NCBI GenBank assembly: GCA_002384855.1
Contig: DGBP01000064.1
Location: forward strand, 12,918-76,917
Direction: 5' to 3'
Length of the DNA: 64,000 nucleotides
Source of the DNA: Nocardioidaceae bacterium UBA4001
Lineage (GTDB): Bacteria > Actinomycetota > Actinomycetes > Propionibacteriales > Nocardioidaceae
Shown: in pieces, positions 57,064-64,000 of the stretch
Layout: every line of letters starts with the position of its first letter
Numbering within the stretch: the stretch's first letter is position 1
Notes under the pieces: generated by a model
The model's database searches: none
Seen by the model: the letters and a program-made list of their open reading frames with translations, nothing else
What the model was told of the DNA's origin: nothing
Translations under genes and position numbers: made by a program

Positions 57064-57151
57064 CAGCGAGGAGAACCCGAATCCTGATGCACGGACTCTG
57101 AACCCCGACTGCGGAACGGCCGCTCCGTGTTCGGATGGGTTCTCCTCGCTG
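57064..57151. repeat. 15-bp inverted repeat with 58-nt interior, upstream of hemerythrin gene
   Basis: CAGCGAGGAGAACCC (57064-57078) and its exact reverse complement (57137-57151). The interior includes a second palindrome, CGGAACGGCCGCTCCG (57112-57127). Begins 24 bp before the hemerythrin start codon, so it would lie in the leader of its mRNA or bracket its promoter. May be a regulatory structure or a tiny mobile repeat. Confidence 0.75.
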
Positions 57152-57230
57152 ACCTCATTCAATCCCCGGGACGGGGGCGGTCGCAGTGGCGGAGGGCCCG
57201 TGGTTTCGGGACGAAGGTCCCGCCGGGACC

Positions 57231-57896
57231 TCAGTCGGTGAGACGTCCGACGAGCGACTCCCCGAGGTGCTCGAGCAGGTCCGCGGGGTCGTCGTACACC
57301 TCGTCGGCGCCGGCCTCCCTCAGCTCGGCCTCGGAGATCCCGCCGGAGAGGACGGCGATGCACGCGATCCCCGCCTTCTTGGCCGCCTTGACGTCCCAGA
57401 CGGTGTCTCCGACCGCGACGGTCCGAGCGGGGTCGAGGCGGTGCTCCTCCATCGCCGTGGTCAGGAGGTCCGGCGCGGGCTTGCCCTCACCGACGTCGGA
57501 GGACGTGGTGGTGCCGGCGAAGTCGTCCCCGGCGCCGATCGCCGGCAGCATCCACTCGAGGTCCTCCTCCTTGCCGCTGGTGGCCAGCACCGGGGTGAGC
57601 CCCCGGCGCCCGCACGCCCGCACCAGGTCGGCCGCCCGGGGGAACGCCGTGACCTGGTCGCGCAGTGCCTCGTAGCGCTCCGAGTGGGCCTCGATGGCCT
57701 TCTCGTCCTCGGTGCCGAGGAGGTGCTCGGTCAGGCCCTCGCTCGCGATGCCGATCGCACGATGGATGTCCGACATCGCCACGTCCTGGTGGCCGGCGTC
57801 GTTCATCGCCTGCCACCAGGAGAGGACGTGGAGGTAGTTCGTGTCGAGCAGCGTGCCGTCGACGTCGAAGATGACGCCCGGGCGCAGCTCGCTCAC
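57231..57896 (-). CDS. HAD-family phosphatase
   Basis: 221 residues. Motif I is VIFDVDGTLLDTNYLHVLSW, motif II TPVLATSGKEEDL, motif III Lys in GEGKPAPDLL and motif IV VAVGDTVWDVKAAKKAG. The C1 cap is small and helical (about residues 18-85), as in beta-phosphoglucomutase/phosphoglycolate phosphatase relatives. GTG start at 57896 overlaps the wrbA stop (GTGA), so it is translated after wrbA. Substrate unknown. Confidence 0.9.
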   Translation of the reverse strand: MSELRPGVIFDVDGTLLDTNYLHVLSWWQAMNDAGHQDVAMSDIHRAIGIASEGLTEHLLGTEDEKAIEAHSERYEALRDQVTAFPRAADLVRACGRRGLTPVLATSGKEEDLEWMLPAIGAGDDFAGTTTSSDVGEGKPAPDLLTTAMEEHRLDPARTVAVGDTVWDVKAAKKAGIACIAVLSGGISEAELREAGADEVYDDPADLLEHLGESLVGRLTD

Positions 57897-58513
57897 GCGG
57901 CCTCGCCGGACTTCAGCCTCCGGGCCACGCCGATCGCGCGCTCAGCCATGTGGTCGAGGGCGGCGTGCTGCACATCGGTCAGCTCGGCGTCGTTGTTCGC
58001 ACCCGTGACGTGGCTGACGCCGTACGGGTTGCCGTCGGCGAACTTCAGTGGGTCGGTGTAGCCGGGCGAGACGACCAAGCCGCCGAAGTGGTGGATCGTG
58101 TTGTAGAGCGCCAGGAGCGTCGACTCCTGGCCGCCGTGCTCGGTCTGGGTGGAGGTGAAGCCGGCGTACACCTTGTCCGCGAGCTGGCCCTGGGCCCACT
58201 GGGGGCCGAGCGTGTCGAGGAACTGCTTGAGCTGGCTGGCCACATTGCCGAAGCGCGTCGGGGACCCAAGGAGTACGACGTCGGCCCAGACCACGTCGTC
58301 CGGGGTCGCGACGGGGAGGTCCTGGGTCTCGTTGCGGTGCTGCTTCCACCCCTCGACCGAGTCGACCACCTCCTGCGGCGCGAGCTCGGCGACCTGGCGC
58401 AGGCGCACGTCGGCGCCGGCCTTCTCGGCGCCCTGGCTCAGCCGCTCGGCCATCGCGTGGGTGGTGCCGGTCGACGAGTAGTAGATGACGGAGACGTTCA
58501 CAGGCGTGCTCAT
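57893..58513 (-). CDS. wrbA: NAD(P)H:quinone oxidoreductase WrbA
   Basis: 206 residues. Flavodoxin-like fold with FMN-binding SVIYYSSTGTTHAMAERL, VLLGSPTRFGNVASQLKQFLD and the WrbA signature GGQESTLLALYNTIHHFG and NPYGVSHVTG. Two-electron reduction of quinones protects from redox cycling. ATG at 58513. Upstream of a coupled HAD phosphatase. Confidence 0.95.
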   Translation of the reverse strand: MSTPVNVSVIYYSSTGTTHAMAERLSQGAEKAGADVRLRQVAELAPQEVVDSVEGWKQHRNETQDLPVATPDDVVWADVVLLGSPTRFGNVASQLKQFLDTLGPQWAQGQLADKVYAGFTSTQTEHGGQESTLLALYNTIHHFGGLVVSPGYTDPLKFADGNPYGVSHVTGANNDAELTDVQHAALDHMAERAIGVARRLKSGEAA

Positions 58514-58745
58514 GGCTCTCCTTCGTGATGCTGGGGAGTTCTGACCGCCGGTGGTAACCGCAGTGCGCGGCCGGCAAACCCCCGGACGACTGCCAAGGGG
58601 AGCCCGCGCCGTCCCGTCCGGCGCAGGGCGGCGTCTACCCCGAACCCGCGTCACGATTCCGCGCGAAGTGGTTCCAGGACGAACTCGGACAGTGGTGAGC
58701 GCGGCGCCTCCACTCAGGCATTCCCGCATGACGAGACATCGACAC

Positions 58746-59345
58746 TCATCTGGAGGGACGAATCGACTCGCGCAGGCGGGCGCGTACGCCGTCGAGGATC
58801 AGGGCGACGCCGGCATGGAAGGGGTGTGGCTCGGGGGGCCGGCTGGTCGGGTCTTGCGGCGGCGAGATGGCGTCGATCGCGCCGGCGCTGCTGGCATGCA
58901 GGTGCTGCTGCTCGCTGAAGGTGAAACCGAGAACGAACTGAAGGAGGACCGTCGCCGCGACGTCGGCGTCTGCCTCCGCTACGCCTGCCGAGGCGATGAG
59001 GTCGGCGAACCGGTGGTGCGGCTGGTCGGCACCCAGTCCGAAGGCGTACACGGTCGAGACGAGCTCGGCGCCGTCGCGGTAGGCGAGCAGGGCGTTGCGC
59101 AGCGCCTCAGCTCGAGCGGTGACGACGAGGTGCCAGTCGCCGTCTCCGGCCGGTTCTCGTCCGCGGCGCAGGATCTCCTCGGCCATCGCGGCAAGGAGCA
59201 TCTGCTTGCTCTCGAAGTGCCAGTACAGCGCGCTCTGCTGGACACCGAGCGTCGACGCGAGCCGGCGCATCGTGAGCCCGGGAAGGCCCTGGTCGTCGAG
59301 AATCGCAACCGCGGTGTTGACGATGCTCTCCTTGGTGTAACCCAT
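58746..59345 (-). CDS. bioQ: TetR-family repressor, probable BioQ
   Basis: 199 residues. The helix-turn-helix MRRLASTLGVQQSALYWHF (residues about 27-45) precedes a TetR_C domain (ATVLLQFVLGFTFSEQQHLH region). It is divergent from bioB and the intergenic region contains two copies of a TGAAC-N3-GTTCA type palindrome, the operator type known for corynebacterial and mycobacterial BioQ. Expected to repress both promoters when biotin is sufficient. Identity as BioQ rests on location and operator, not on alignment. Confidence 0.85.
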   Translation of the reverse strand: MGYTKESIVNTAVAILDDQGLPGLTMRRLASTLGVQQSALYWHFESKQMLLAAMAEEILRRGREPAGDGDWHLVVTARAEALRNALLAYRDGAELVSTVYAFGLGADQPHHRFADLIASAGVAEADADVAATVLLQFVLGFTFSEQQHLHASSAGAIDAISPPQDPTSRPPEPHPFHAGVALILDGVRARLRESIRPSR

Positions 59346-59358
59346 GTCACCTCCGTCC

Positions 59359-59414
59359 TTGACTCCCCTCGAGCATATCTCTAGCCTGAACGCCGTTCGG
59401 TAGAACACCGTTCA
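59359..59414 (+). promoter_or_regulatory. bioB promoter with two BioQ-type operators
   Basis: TTGACT (59359-59364), 17 bp, then TAGCCT (59382-59387) reads as a sigma70-like promoter facing bioB. TGAACGCCGTTCG (59387-59399) and AGAACACCGTTCA (59402-59414) are near-palindromes of the form TGAAC-N3-GTTCA, 15 bp between equivalent positions. The first begins at the last base of the -10, so binding would block transcription. The same block faces the repressor gene's start. Confidence 0.8.
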
Positions 59415-59458
59415 GGACTATTTCGTGCCCCGCCCGGGGGCCGTCGACGGAGGTCGCA

Positions 59459-60454
59459 GTGAGCCACATCATCGAGGTCGCCCGCCAGCAGGTGCTCGAG
59501 GAGGGTCGCGGACTGACCGAGGAGCAGCTCTTGGAGGTGCTCCGCCTCCCCGACGAGAGCCTCGAGGAGCTCCTCGCGCTCGCGCACCAGGTGCGCGTGA
59601 CATGGTGCGGCGAGGAGGTCGAGGTCGAAGGGATCATCTCCCTCAAGACCGGTGGCTGCCCGGAGGACTGCCACTTCTGCTCGCAATCGGGCCAGTTCAC
59701 CTCGCCGGTCCGCTCGGTATGGCTGAACATCCCCGAACTGGTCGAGGCGGCCAAGGAGACCGCCAGGACCGGAGCGACGGAGTTCTGCATCGTCGCGGCG
59801 GTGCGTGGACCCGACGAGCGGTTGATGACCCAGGTGCGCGCGGGCATCAAGGCGATCCACGCCGAGGTCGACATCAACATCGCCTGCTCACTCGGCATGC
59901 TCACCCAGGAGCAGGTCGACGAGCTCAAGGGGATGGGCGTCCACCGCTACAACCACAACCTCGAGGCGGCGCGCTCCTACTTCAAGGACGTGGTCACCAC
60001 GCACTCCTACGAGGAGCGATGGGCGACCTGCGACATGGTCAAGAAGTCCGGCATGGAGCTGTGCTGCGGCGGTCTGGTCGGGATGGGCGAGACGCTGGAG
60101 CAGCGCGCCGAACTCGCTGCGCAGCTTGCGGAGCTTGACCCGCACGAGGTACCCCTGAACTTCTTGAACCCGCGCCCGGGCACCCCGTTCGGCGACCTGG
60201 AGGTCATGGACGGCCGCGACGCGCTACGCACCATCGCCACCTTCCGGCTCGCGATGCCGCGCACAATCCTGCGGTACGCCGGCGGTCGGGAGCTCACACT
60301 CGGCGACCTCGGAGCCCGCGACGGTCTCATGGGCGGCATCAACGCCGTCATCGTCGGCAACTACCTGACCACGCTCGGCCGCAAGCCCGAGGAGGACCTC
60401 GACTTGCTGAACGAGCTGAAGATGCCGGTCCGGGAACTGCAGAAGACCTTGTGA
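59459..60454 (+). CDS. bioB: Biotin synthase
   Basis: 331 residues. The radical-SAM CxxxCxxC motif is Cys67, Cys71, Cys74 (CPEDCHFC). Downstream motifs YNHNLEAARSYF, GMELCCGGLVGMGET and FLNPRPGTPFG match BioB. It inserts sulfur into dethiobiotin. GTG start at 59459 is preceded by GGAGG. The stop overlaps bsaP (TGATG). The [2Fe-2S] auxiliary cluster residues are present. Confidence 0.97.
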   Translation: MSHIIEVARQQVLEEGRGLTEEQLLEVLRLPDESLEELLALAHQVRVTWCGEEVEVEGIISLKTGGCPEDCHFCSQSGQFTSPVRSVWLNIPELVEAAKETARTGATEFCIVAAVRGPDERLMTQVRAGIKAIHAEVDINIACSLGMLTQEQVDELKGMGVHRYNHNLEAARSYFKDVVTTHSYEERWATCDMVKKSGMELCCGGLVGMGETLEQRAELAAQLAELDPHEVPLNFLNPRPGTPFGDLEVMDGRDALRTIATFRLAMPRTILRYAGGRELTLGDLGARDGLMGGINAVIVGNYLTTLGRKPEEDLDLLNELKMPVRELQKTL

Positions 60455-60660
60455 TGACCCGGACCCCGAGCGAGAGGTTCTGCGGCCACTGCGGCCAGGA
60501 CCGGGCCGTCGGCCACCACGACCGGTGCGACCGCGCCGCGCTGCTCGAGCCGCCCCGGCACTGCGCCGCATGCCGTCGCCGGATGGTCGTGCAGGTCACC
60601 CCGACGGGCTGGACCGCGCGGTGCTCACGCCACGGTGAGGTGACCGGTGAGCCGGTCTGA
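60454..60660 (+). CDS. bsaP: Biotin synthase auxiliary protein BsaP
   Basis: 68 residues from the ATG that overlaps the bioB stop. Cysteines at 10, 13, 25, 37, 40 and 57 (CGHC, CAAC and RCSRHG blocks), with the segment RRRMVVQVTPTGWTARCSRH close to mycobacterial Rv1590. BsaP is needed by actinobacterial-type BioB, probably to maintain or donate its iron-sulfur cluster. It lies between bioB and bioA in the operon; the bioA start overlaps its end by 14 bp. Confidence 0.88.
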   Translation: MTRTPSERFCGHCGQDRAVGHHDRCDRAALLEPPRHCAACRRRMVVQVTPTGWTARCSRHGEVTGEPV

Positions 60661-61957
60661 ACGGTCCGTCCACGACCTCCTCGAGCGCGACGCCGCGATG
60701 GTGTGGCACCCCTACTCGTCGCTCACCTCACCCGGCCAGATGCGGGTCGTGGACCACGCCGAGGGGGTGCGGCTCCACTTCGCCGACGGCACGAGCGCCA
60801 TCGACGCCATGGCCTCGTGGTGGTGCATGATCCACGGCTACCGCAACCCGGTGCTCGACGCCGCCCTCCACGCACAGGTGGACCGGATGAGCCACGTCAT
60901 GTTCGGCGGGCTGACCCACGCGCCGGCCGTCGAGCTCGCCGAGCGCCTCGTGTCCCTCACACCCGAACCGCTGCAGCACGTGTTCTTCTCCGACTCCGGC
61001 TCGGTGTCGCTGGAGGTGGCGGTCAAGCTCACCCTGCAGTACCAGGTCGCTCGCGGCCGCACCGGCCGCACCCGCCTGCTCACCGTTCGCGGCGGCTACC
61101 ACGGCGACACGTTCACCCCGATGAGCGTCTGCGATCCGGTCGCGGGCATGCACTCGCTGTTCACCGGCGCGCTGAAGGAGCAGGTGTTCGCGCCCCGCCC
61201 GCCGGCGGGAATCGACCGCGAACACGACGACCCCGAAGTCGTCGCCTGGGCCGAGGCCACCCGCGCTCTCGCCGAGCGGCACACGGCTGAGATCGCCGCG
61301 ATCGTCGTCGAGCCGATCCTCCAGGGCGCCGGCGGCATGCACCCCTACAGCCCTGCCTGTCTCCGTGTTCTGCGCGACCTCGCCGACGAGCACGGCTTTC
61401 TGCTGGTCCTCGACGAGATCGCGACCGGGTTCGGCCGCACCGGCACGCTGTTCGCCTGCCAGCACGCCGACGTGATGCCAGACATCATGTGCGTCGGCAA
61501 GGCCCTGACCGGCGGGTACATGTCGATGGCCGCCACCTTGTGCACGACAGAGGTGGGCCACACTGTGTCGTCCGGACCCGGCGGCGCCCTCATGCACGGT
61601 CCCACCTTCATGGCGAACCCGTTGGCCTGCGCGGTGTCTCTGGCCAGCATCGACCTCCTGCTCGCCCGTGACTGGAAGGCGGACGTGGAACGGATCTGCC
61701 TGGGTCTGCGAGAAAGCCTGGCGCCGGTCCGAGAGCTGCCCGGGGTCAAGGACGTCCGGGTCGTCGGCGCGGTCGGAGTGGTGCAGCTCGAAGGGCCGGT
61801 CGACGTACCGTCGGTGACCCGAACCGCGCTGGAGCGGGGTGTGTGGGTTCGGCCCTTCCTCGACCTCGTCTACACGATGCCGCCGTACGTCTGCACAGAC
61901 GACGACATCGCCGCCATCGGGACCGCCATCTGCGAGGCAGTGAAGGAGACGACGTGA
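60647..61957 (+). CDS. bioA: Adenosylmethionine-8-amino-7-oxononanoate aminotransferase
   Basis: 436 residues, class III PLP aminotransferase. MVWHPYSSLTSPG at the N-terminus, FSDSGSVSLEVAVKLTLQYQ, RGGYHGDTFTPMS, LVLDEIATGFGRTGTLFACQ and the Schiff-base lysine in DIMCVGKALTGGYMSMAATL (about residue 284). Uses S-adenosylmethionine as amino donor to make 7,8-diaminopelargonate. GTG at 60647. Stop overlaps bioF (GTGA). Confidence 0.96.
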   Translation: MSRSERSVHDLLERDAAMVWHPYSSLTSPGQMRVVDHAEGVRLHFADGTSAIDAMASWWCMIHGYRNPVLDAALHAQVDRMSHVMFGGLTHAPAVELAERLVSLTPEPLQHVFFSDSGSVSLEVAVKLTLQYQVARGRTGRTRLLTVRGGYHGDTFTPMSVCDPVAGMHSLFTGALKEQVFAPRPPAGIDREHDDPEVVAWAEATRALAERHTAEIAAIVVEPILQGAGGMHPYSPACLRVLRDLADEHGFLLVLDEIATGFGRTGTLFACQHADVMPDIMCVGKALTGGYMSMAATLCTTEVGHTVSSGPGGALMHGPTFMANPLACAVSLASIDLLLARDWKADVERICLGLRESLAPVRELPGVKDVRVVGAVGVVQLEGPVDVPSVTRTALERGVWVRPFLDLVYTMPPYVCTDDDIAAIGTAICEAVKETT

Positions 61958-63114
61958 CCCGCGACCTCGACCACTGGCTCGCCACGGAGGCCGCCCGACG
62001 CGACGACCACGGTCTGACCCGCCGGCTGCGCCCACGCCACCCACGGCTCGATGGCACCGACCCAGGTGAGCTGGTCGACCTTGCGGGCAACGACTACCTC
62101 GGTCTCTCCACCGACCCGCGCCTCGTCGAGGCCGCGGTCGCCGCGACCCGCACCTGGGGCACGGGCTCCACCGGCTCGCGCCTGGTCACCGGCACCACCG
62201 ACCTGCACGTCGAGCTCGAGGAGGAGCTCGCCGCCCTGACCGGACGCGAGTCCGCGCTCGTGTTCTCGTCCGGCTACCTGGCGAACCTCGGCGTGGTGAC
62301 CGGCCTCGCGAACCGGGACACGCTGGTGGTCTCCGACGCGCACGTCCATGCGTCGCTGGTCGACGCCTGCCGACTGGCCCGCTCCCCCGTCGCGGTCGTC
62401 CCGCACAACGACCTCGACGCCGTCGAGAAAGCGCTTCGCGGGCGCCCGCAGGGGCGCGCTCTCGTGCTCACCGAGTCGGTGTTCAGCGTCCTCGGCGACG
62501 CGGCGCCGCTGGCCGAACTCGCCGAGGTCTGCGACCGGTACGACGCCGTGCTGGTCGTCGACGAGGCACACGGTCTCGGTGTCGTGGGCGACGGCCGCGG
62601 CTCGGTCGCAGCAGCCGGCCTCGCGGACGCGGGACATGTCGTCATGACCGCCACGCTGTCGAAGGCGCTGGGCAGCCAAGGGGGCGCGGTCCTCGGCTCG
62701 AAGCGGCTGACCGAGCACCTGGTCAACAAGGCGCGGTCGTTCATCTTCGACACCGCGCTCGCCCCCGCCCCCGCCGCAGCCGCACTCGCGGCGATCCGAG
62801 TCGTCGAAGACGAGCCCGCTCTGACTCGCCGGGTGGCACGTGTCGCCGCCACGCTGGCCGCCGCCTGCGGTATCGAGCATGTGGCCGGCGCCGTCCTCTC
62901 TGTGCCGATCGCAGGTCCCCGCGAGGCGGTCGAGGCGGCCGCGCTCTGCGCCGAGCACGGGGTCCGGGTCGGCGCCTTCCGCCCTCCGTCGGTGCCCGAC
63001 GGCATCAGCCGGCTGCGGATGACCGCGTCGGCCACACTCGGCGCCGACAGCGGCCTGGACCGGCTGGACCGCGCCCGCACGGTCGTGTCCAAGGCCCTGG
63101 CGAGTGTGTCATGA
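61954..63114 (+). CDS. bioF: 8-amino-7-oxononanoate synthase
   Basis: 386 residues, alpha-oxoamine synthase. NDYLGLSTDPRLVEAA, GTGSTGSRLVTGTTDLHVEL, cofactor site VVDEAHGLGVVG and Schiff-base lysine in ATLSKALGSQGGAVLG (about residue 235). Condenses pimeloyl-thioester with alanine. GTG 61954 with a GTGA overlap to bioA; the stop overlaps bioD (ATGA). No bioC/bioH gene is in view, so the pimeloyl source is elsewhere. Confidence 0.96.
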   Translation: MTRDLDHWLATEAARRDDHGLTRRLRPRHPRLDGTDPGELVDLAGNDYLGLSTDPRLVEAAVAATRTWGTGSTGSRLVTGTTDLHVELEEELAALTGRESALVFSSGYLANLGVVTGLANRDTLVVSDAHVHASLVDACRLARSPVAVVPHNDLDAVEKALRGRPQGRALVLTESVFSVLGDAAPLAELAEVCDRYDAVLVVDEAHGLGVVGDGRGSVAAAGLADAGHVVMTATLSKALGSQGGAVLGSKRLTEHLVNKARSFIFDTALAPAPAAAALAAIRVVEDEPALTRRVARVAATLAAACGIEHVAGAVLSVPIAGPREAVEAAALCAEHGVRVGAFRPPSVPDGISRLRMTASATLGADSGLDRLDRARTVVSKALASVS

Positions 63115-63803
63115 GCCTTCCCCGCGTCATGATCGTGACCGGCACCGACACCGAGGTCGGCAAGACCGTCGTCACCGCCGCCCTCGCCGCCACCCTCGCG
63201 CGCCAGCGGACGGTGGCGATGCTCAAGCCCGCGCAGACCGGGGTCGGCCCTCACGACGCCGGCGACGCCGACGAGGTACGACGCCTCTCCGGCGTCGACT
63301 CCGTCCACGAAGGCGCGCGCCTGCGCGATCCTCTGGCGCCCACGACCGCGGCACGGCGGGAGGGGATGGCGCTGCCCAGCGTCCTCGAGCACGCCCAGAA
63401 GGTTCACACGCTAGCCGCCTCCCACGATGTCGTGCTCGTCGAGGGATCCGGCGGCCTGCTCGTCGGGCTCGACGGCCACGGAGCTGGACTCCCCGAGCTC
63501 GCCGCCGAGCTGGAGCTGCCCTGCGGCTTCGTCGTGGTGGCCCGCGCGGGGCTGGGCACGCTGAACCACAGCGGCTTGACCCTCGAGGCGTTGCGGCGGC
63601 GTGGCCATCTGGTCCTCGGTCTCGTCGTCGGATCGGTCCCCCAAACGCGCGGGCTCGCCGAGCAGACGAATCTCGAGAGCCTCGAGGCCGTCACTGGCGC
63701 ACCCCTCATCGGGTGCGTACCCGCCGGAGCCGGCAGCCTCCCTGCTGACGAGTTCCGCTCCGCCGCCCCGAGCTGGTTCGGTCCACCCATAACGACAGCC
63801 TGA
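63111..63803 (+). CDS. bioD: Dethiobiotin synthetase
   Basis: 230 residues. P-loop VTGTDTEVGKTVVTAAL (about residues 9-25), KPAQTG, VEGSGGLLVGLD and LGLVVGSVPQ. ATP-dependent ureido-ring closure of diaminopelargonate to dethiobiotin. Last gene of the bio operon, entered through an ATGA overlap. Near the window's right edge; 145 bp to the next structured element. Confidence 0.95.
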   Translation: MSLPRVMIVTGTDTEVGKTVVTAALAATLARQRTVAMLKPAQTGVGPHDAGDADEVRRLSGVDSVHEGARLRDPLAPTTAARREGMALPSVLEHAQKVHTLAASHDVVLVEGSGGLLVGLDGHGAGLPELAAELELPCGFVVVARAGLGTLNHSGLTLEALRRRGHLVLGLVVGSVPQTRGLAEQTNLESLEAVTGAPLIGCVPAGAGSLPADEFRSAAPSWFGPPITTA

Positions 63804-63948
63804 CGGCAAGAGCGGCCCTATCGACGCTCGGAACTGCCCTCGTTCGCGACCACCAGTCCGGCTGCGGTCGCTGCTCCCCCGGCGATCACGTCGTAGGGAC
63901 CACGAGGCTGGTGCTACCACGTCGGCACCGACGGACCCCTGACATAGA

Positions 63949-63977
63949 CGAAGCCCCAGGTCAGACCTGGGGCTTCG
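63949..63977 (-). terminator. 13-bp hairpin downstream of tRNA-Leu
   Basis: CGAAGCCCCAGGT and ACCTGGGGCTTCG form a perfect 13-bp stem with the 3-nt loop CAG. It directly adjoins the encoded CCA end of the minus-strand tRNA gene, so it probably terminates that transcript, and may also stop bioD readthrough. Confidence 0.7.
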
Positions 63978-63978
63978 G

Positions 63979-64000
63979 TGGTGCGCGAGGGGGGAGTTGA
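63979..64000 (-). tRNA. tRNA-Leu gene, 3' end only (cut by window edge)
   Basis: Read on the minus strand: T-loop bases TCAACT, T-stem CCCCC, acceptor CTCGCGC, discriminator A and encoded CCA. The inferred 5' acceptor strand GCGCGAG is characteristic of actinobacterial leucine tRNAs. The anticodon lies outside the window. Confidence 0.75.

Overview
The window is high-GC DNA (roughly 70% G+C) from an actinobacterium. GTG starts are frequent, 1-4 bp stop/start overlaps are common, and genes are tightly packed. The gene set (Bpa proteasome activator, DUF4446, DUF5926, DUF6457, actinobacterial-type succinate dehydrogenase, WS/DGAT acyltransferase, BsaP next to bioB, BioQ-like TetR) fits the Propionibacteriales/Nocardioidaceae, with Nocardioides or a close relative as best guess; this is inferred from gene content, not from an rRNA. 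No interval above 300 bp lacks a feature. The largest empty stretches (about 58514-58745 and 63804-63948) show nothing beyond ordinary intergenic sequence.

Layout. 1-6100: tRNA-Ser, a free-standing biotin carrier protein, a membrane protein, a nitrilase-family amidohydrolase, a MobA-like/DUF6457 pair split by a GntR module, a quinone oxidoreductase, and Bpa followed by two copies of a perfect hairpin. 6100-13450 (minus): pterin dehydratase, an sdhCAB operon with a small extra protein, and a serS-HAD-HAD operon ending in a broken uridine kinase gene. 13500-21560: a lipid block (WS/DGAT and a PAP2-lipid kinase fusion), a C45 autoproteolytic hydrolase, pheA/DUF4446, a GDT1-type cation exporter behind a possible Mn riboswitch, and arginine deiminase. 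21700-29400: DUF5926, an RsbW-like ATPase, GDPD, an Orc1-like ATPase, Fpg/Nei, Aat, EcsC and a sulfotransferase.

29420-34770 is a leucine-catabolic unit: two methylcrotonyl-CoA carboxylase subunits, HMG-CoA lyase and a divergent TetR with two matching operators. The biotin-carrying subunit begins with eight 21-bp repeats built on a palindrome. 34821-47550 is a C2/C3 hydroxy-acid block: lutABC (L-lactate to pyruvate), a lactate/glycolate permease with an IclR regulator, glcDEF (glycolate to glyoxylate), malate synthase and a glyoxylate aminotransferase. aceB-glcDEF-lctP-iclR may form one leftward operon.

47660-58515 is housekeeping and envelope material: glutathione peroxidase, an M15 lipoprotein, an M13 protease, a sulfite-oxidase-like protein with fasciclin, signal peptidase I, a hemerythrin behind a long inverted repeat, a HAD phosphatase and WrbA.

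58746-63803 is a biotin locus: a BioQ-like TetR diverges from bioB-bsaP-bioA-bioF-bioD, all translationally coupled, with two operator copies overlapping a recognisable bioB promoter. Biotin made here would serve the carboxylase and the free carrier protein elsewhere in the window. The right edge cuts through a tRNA-Leu gene.
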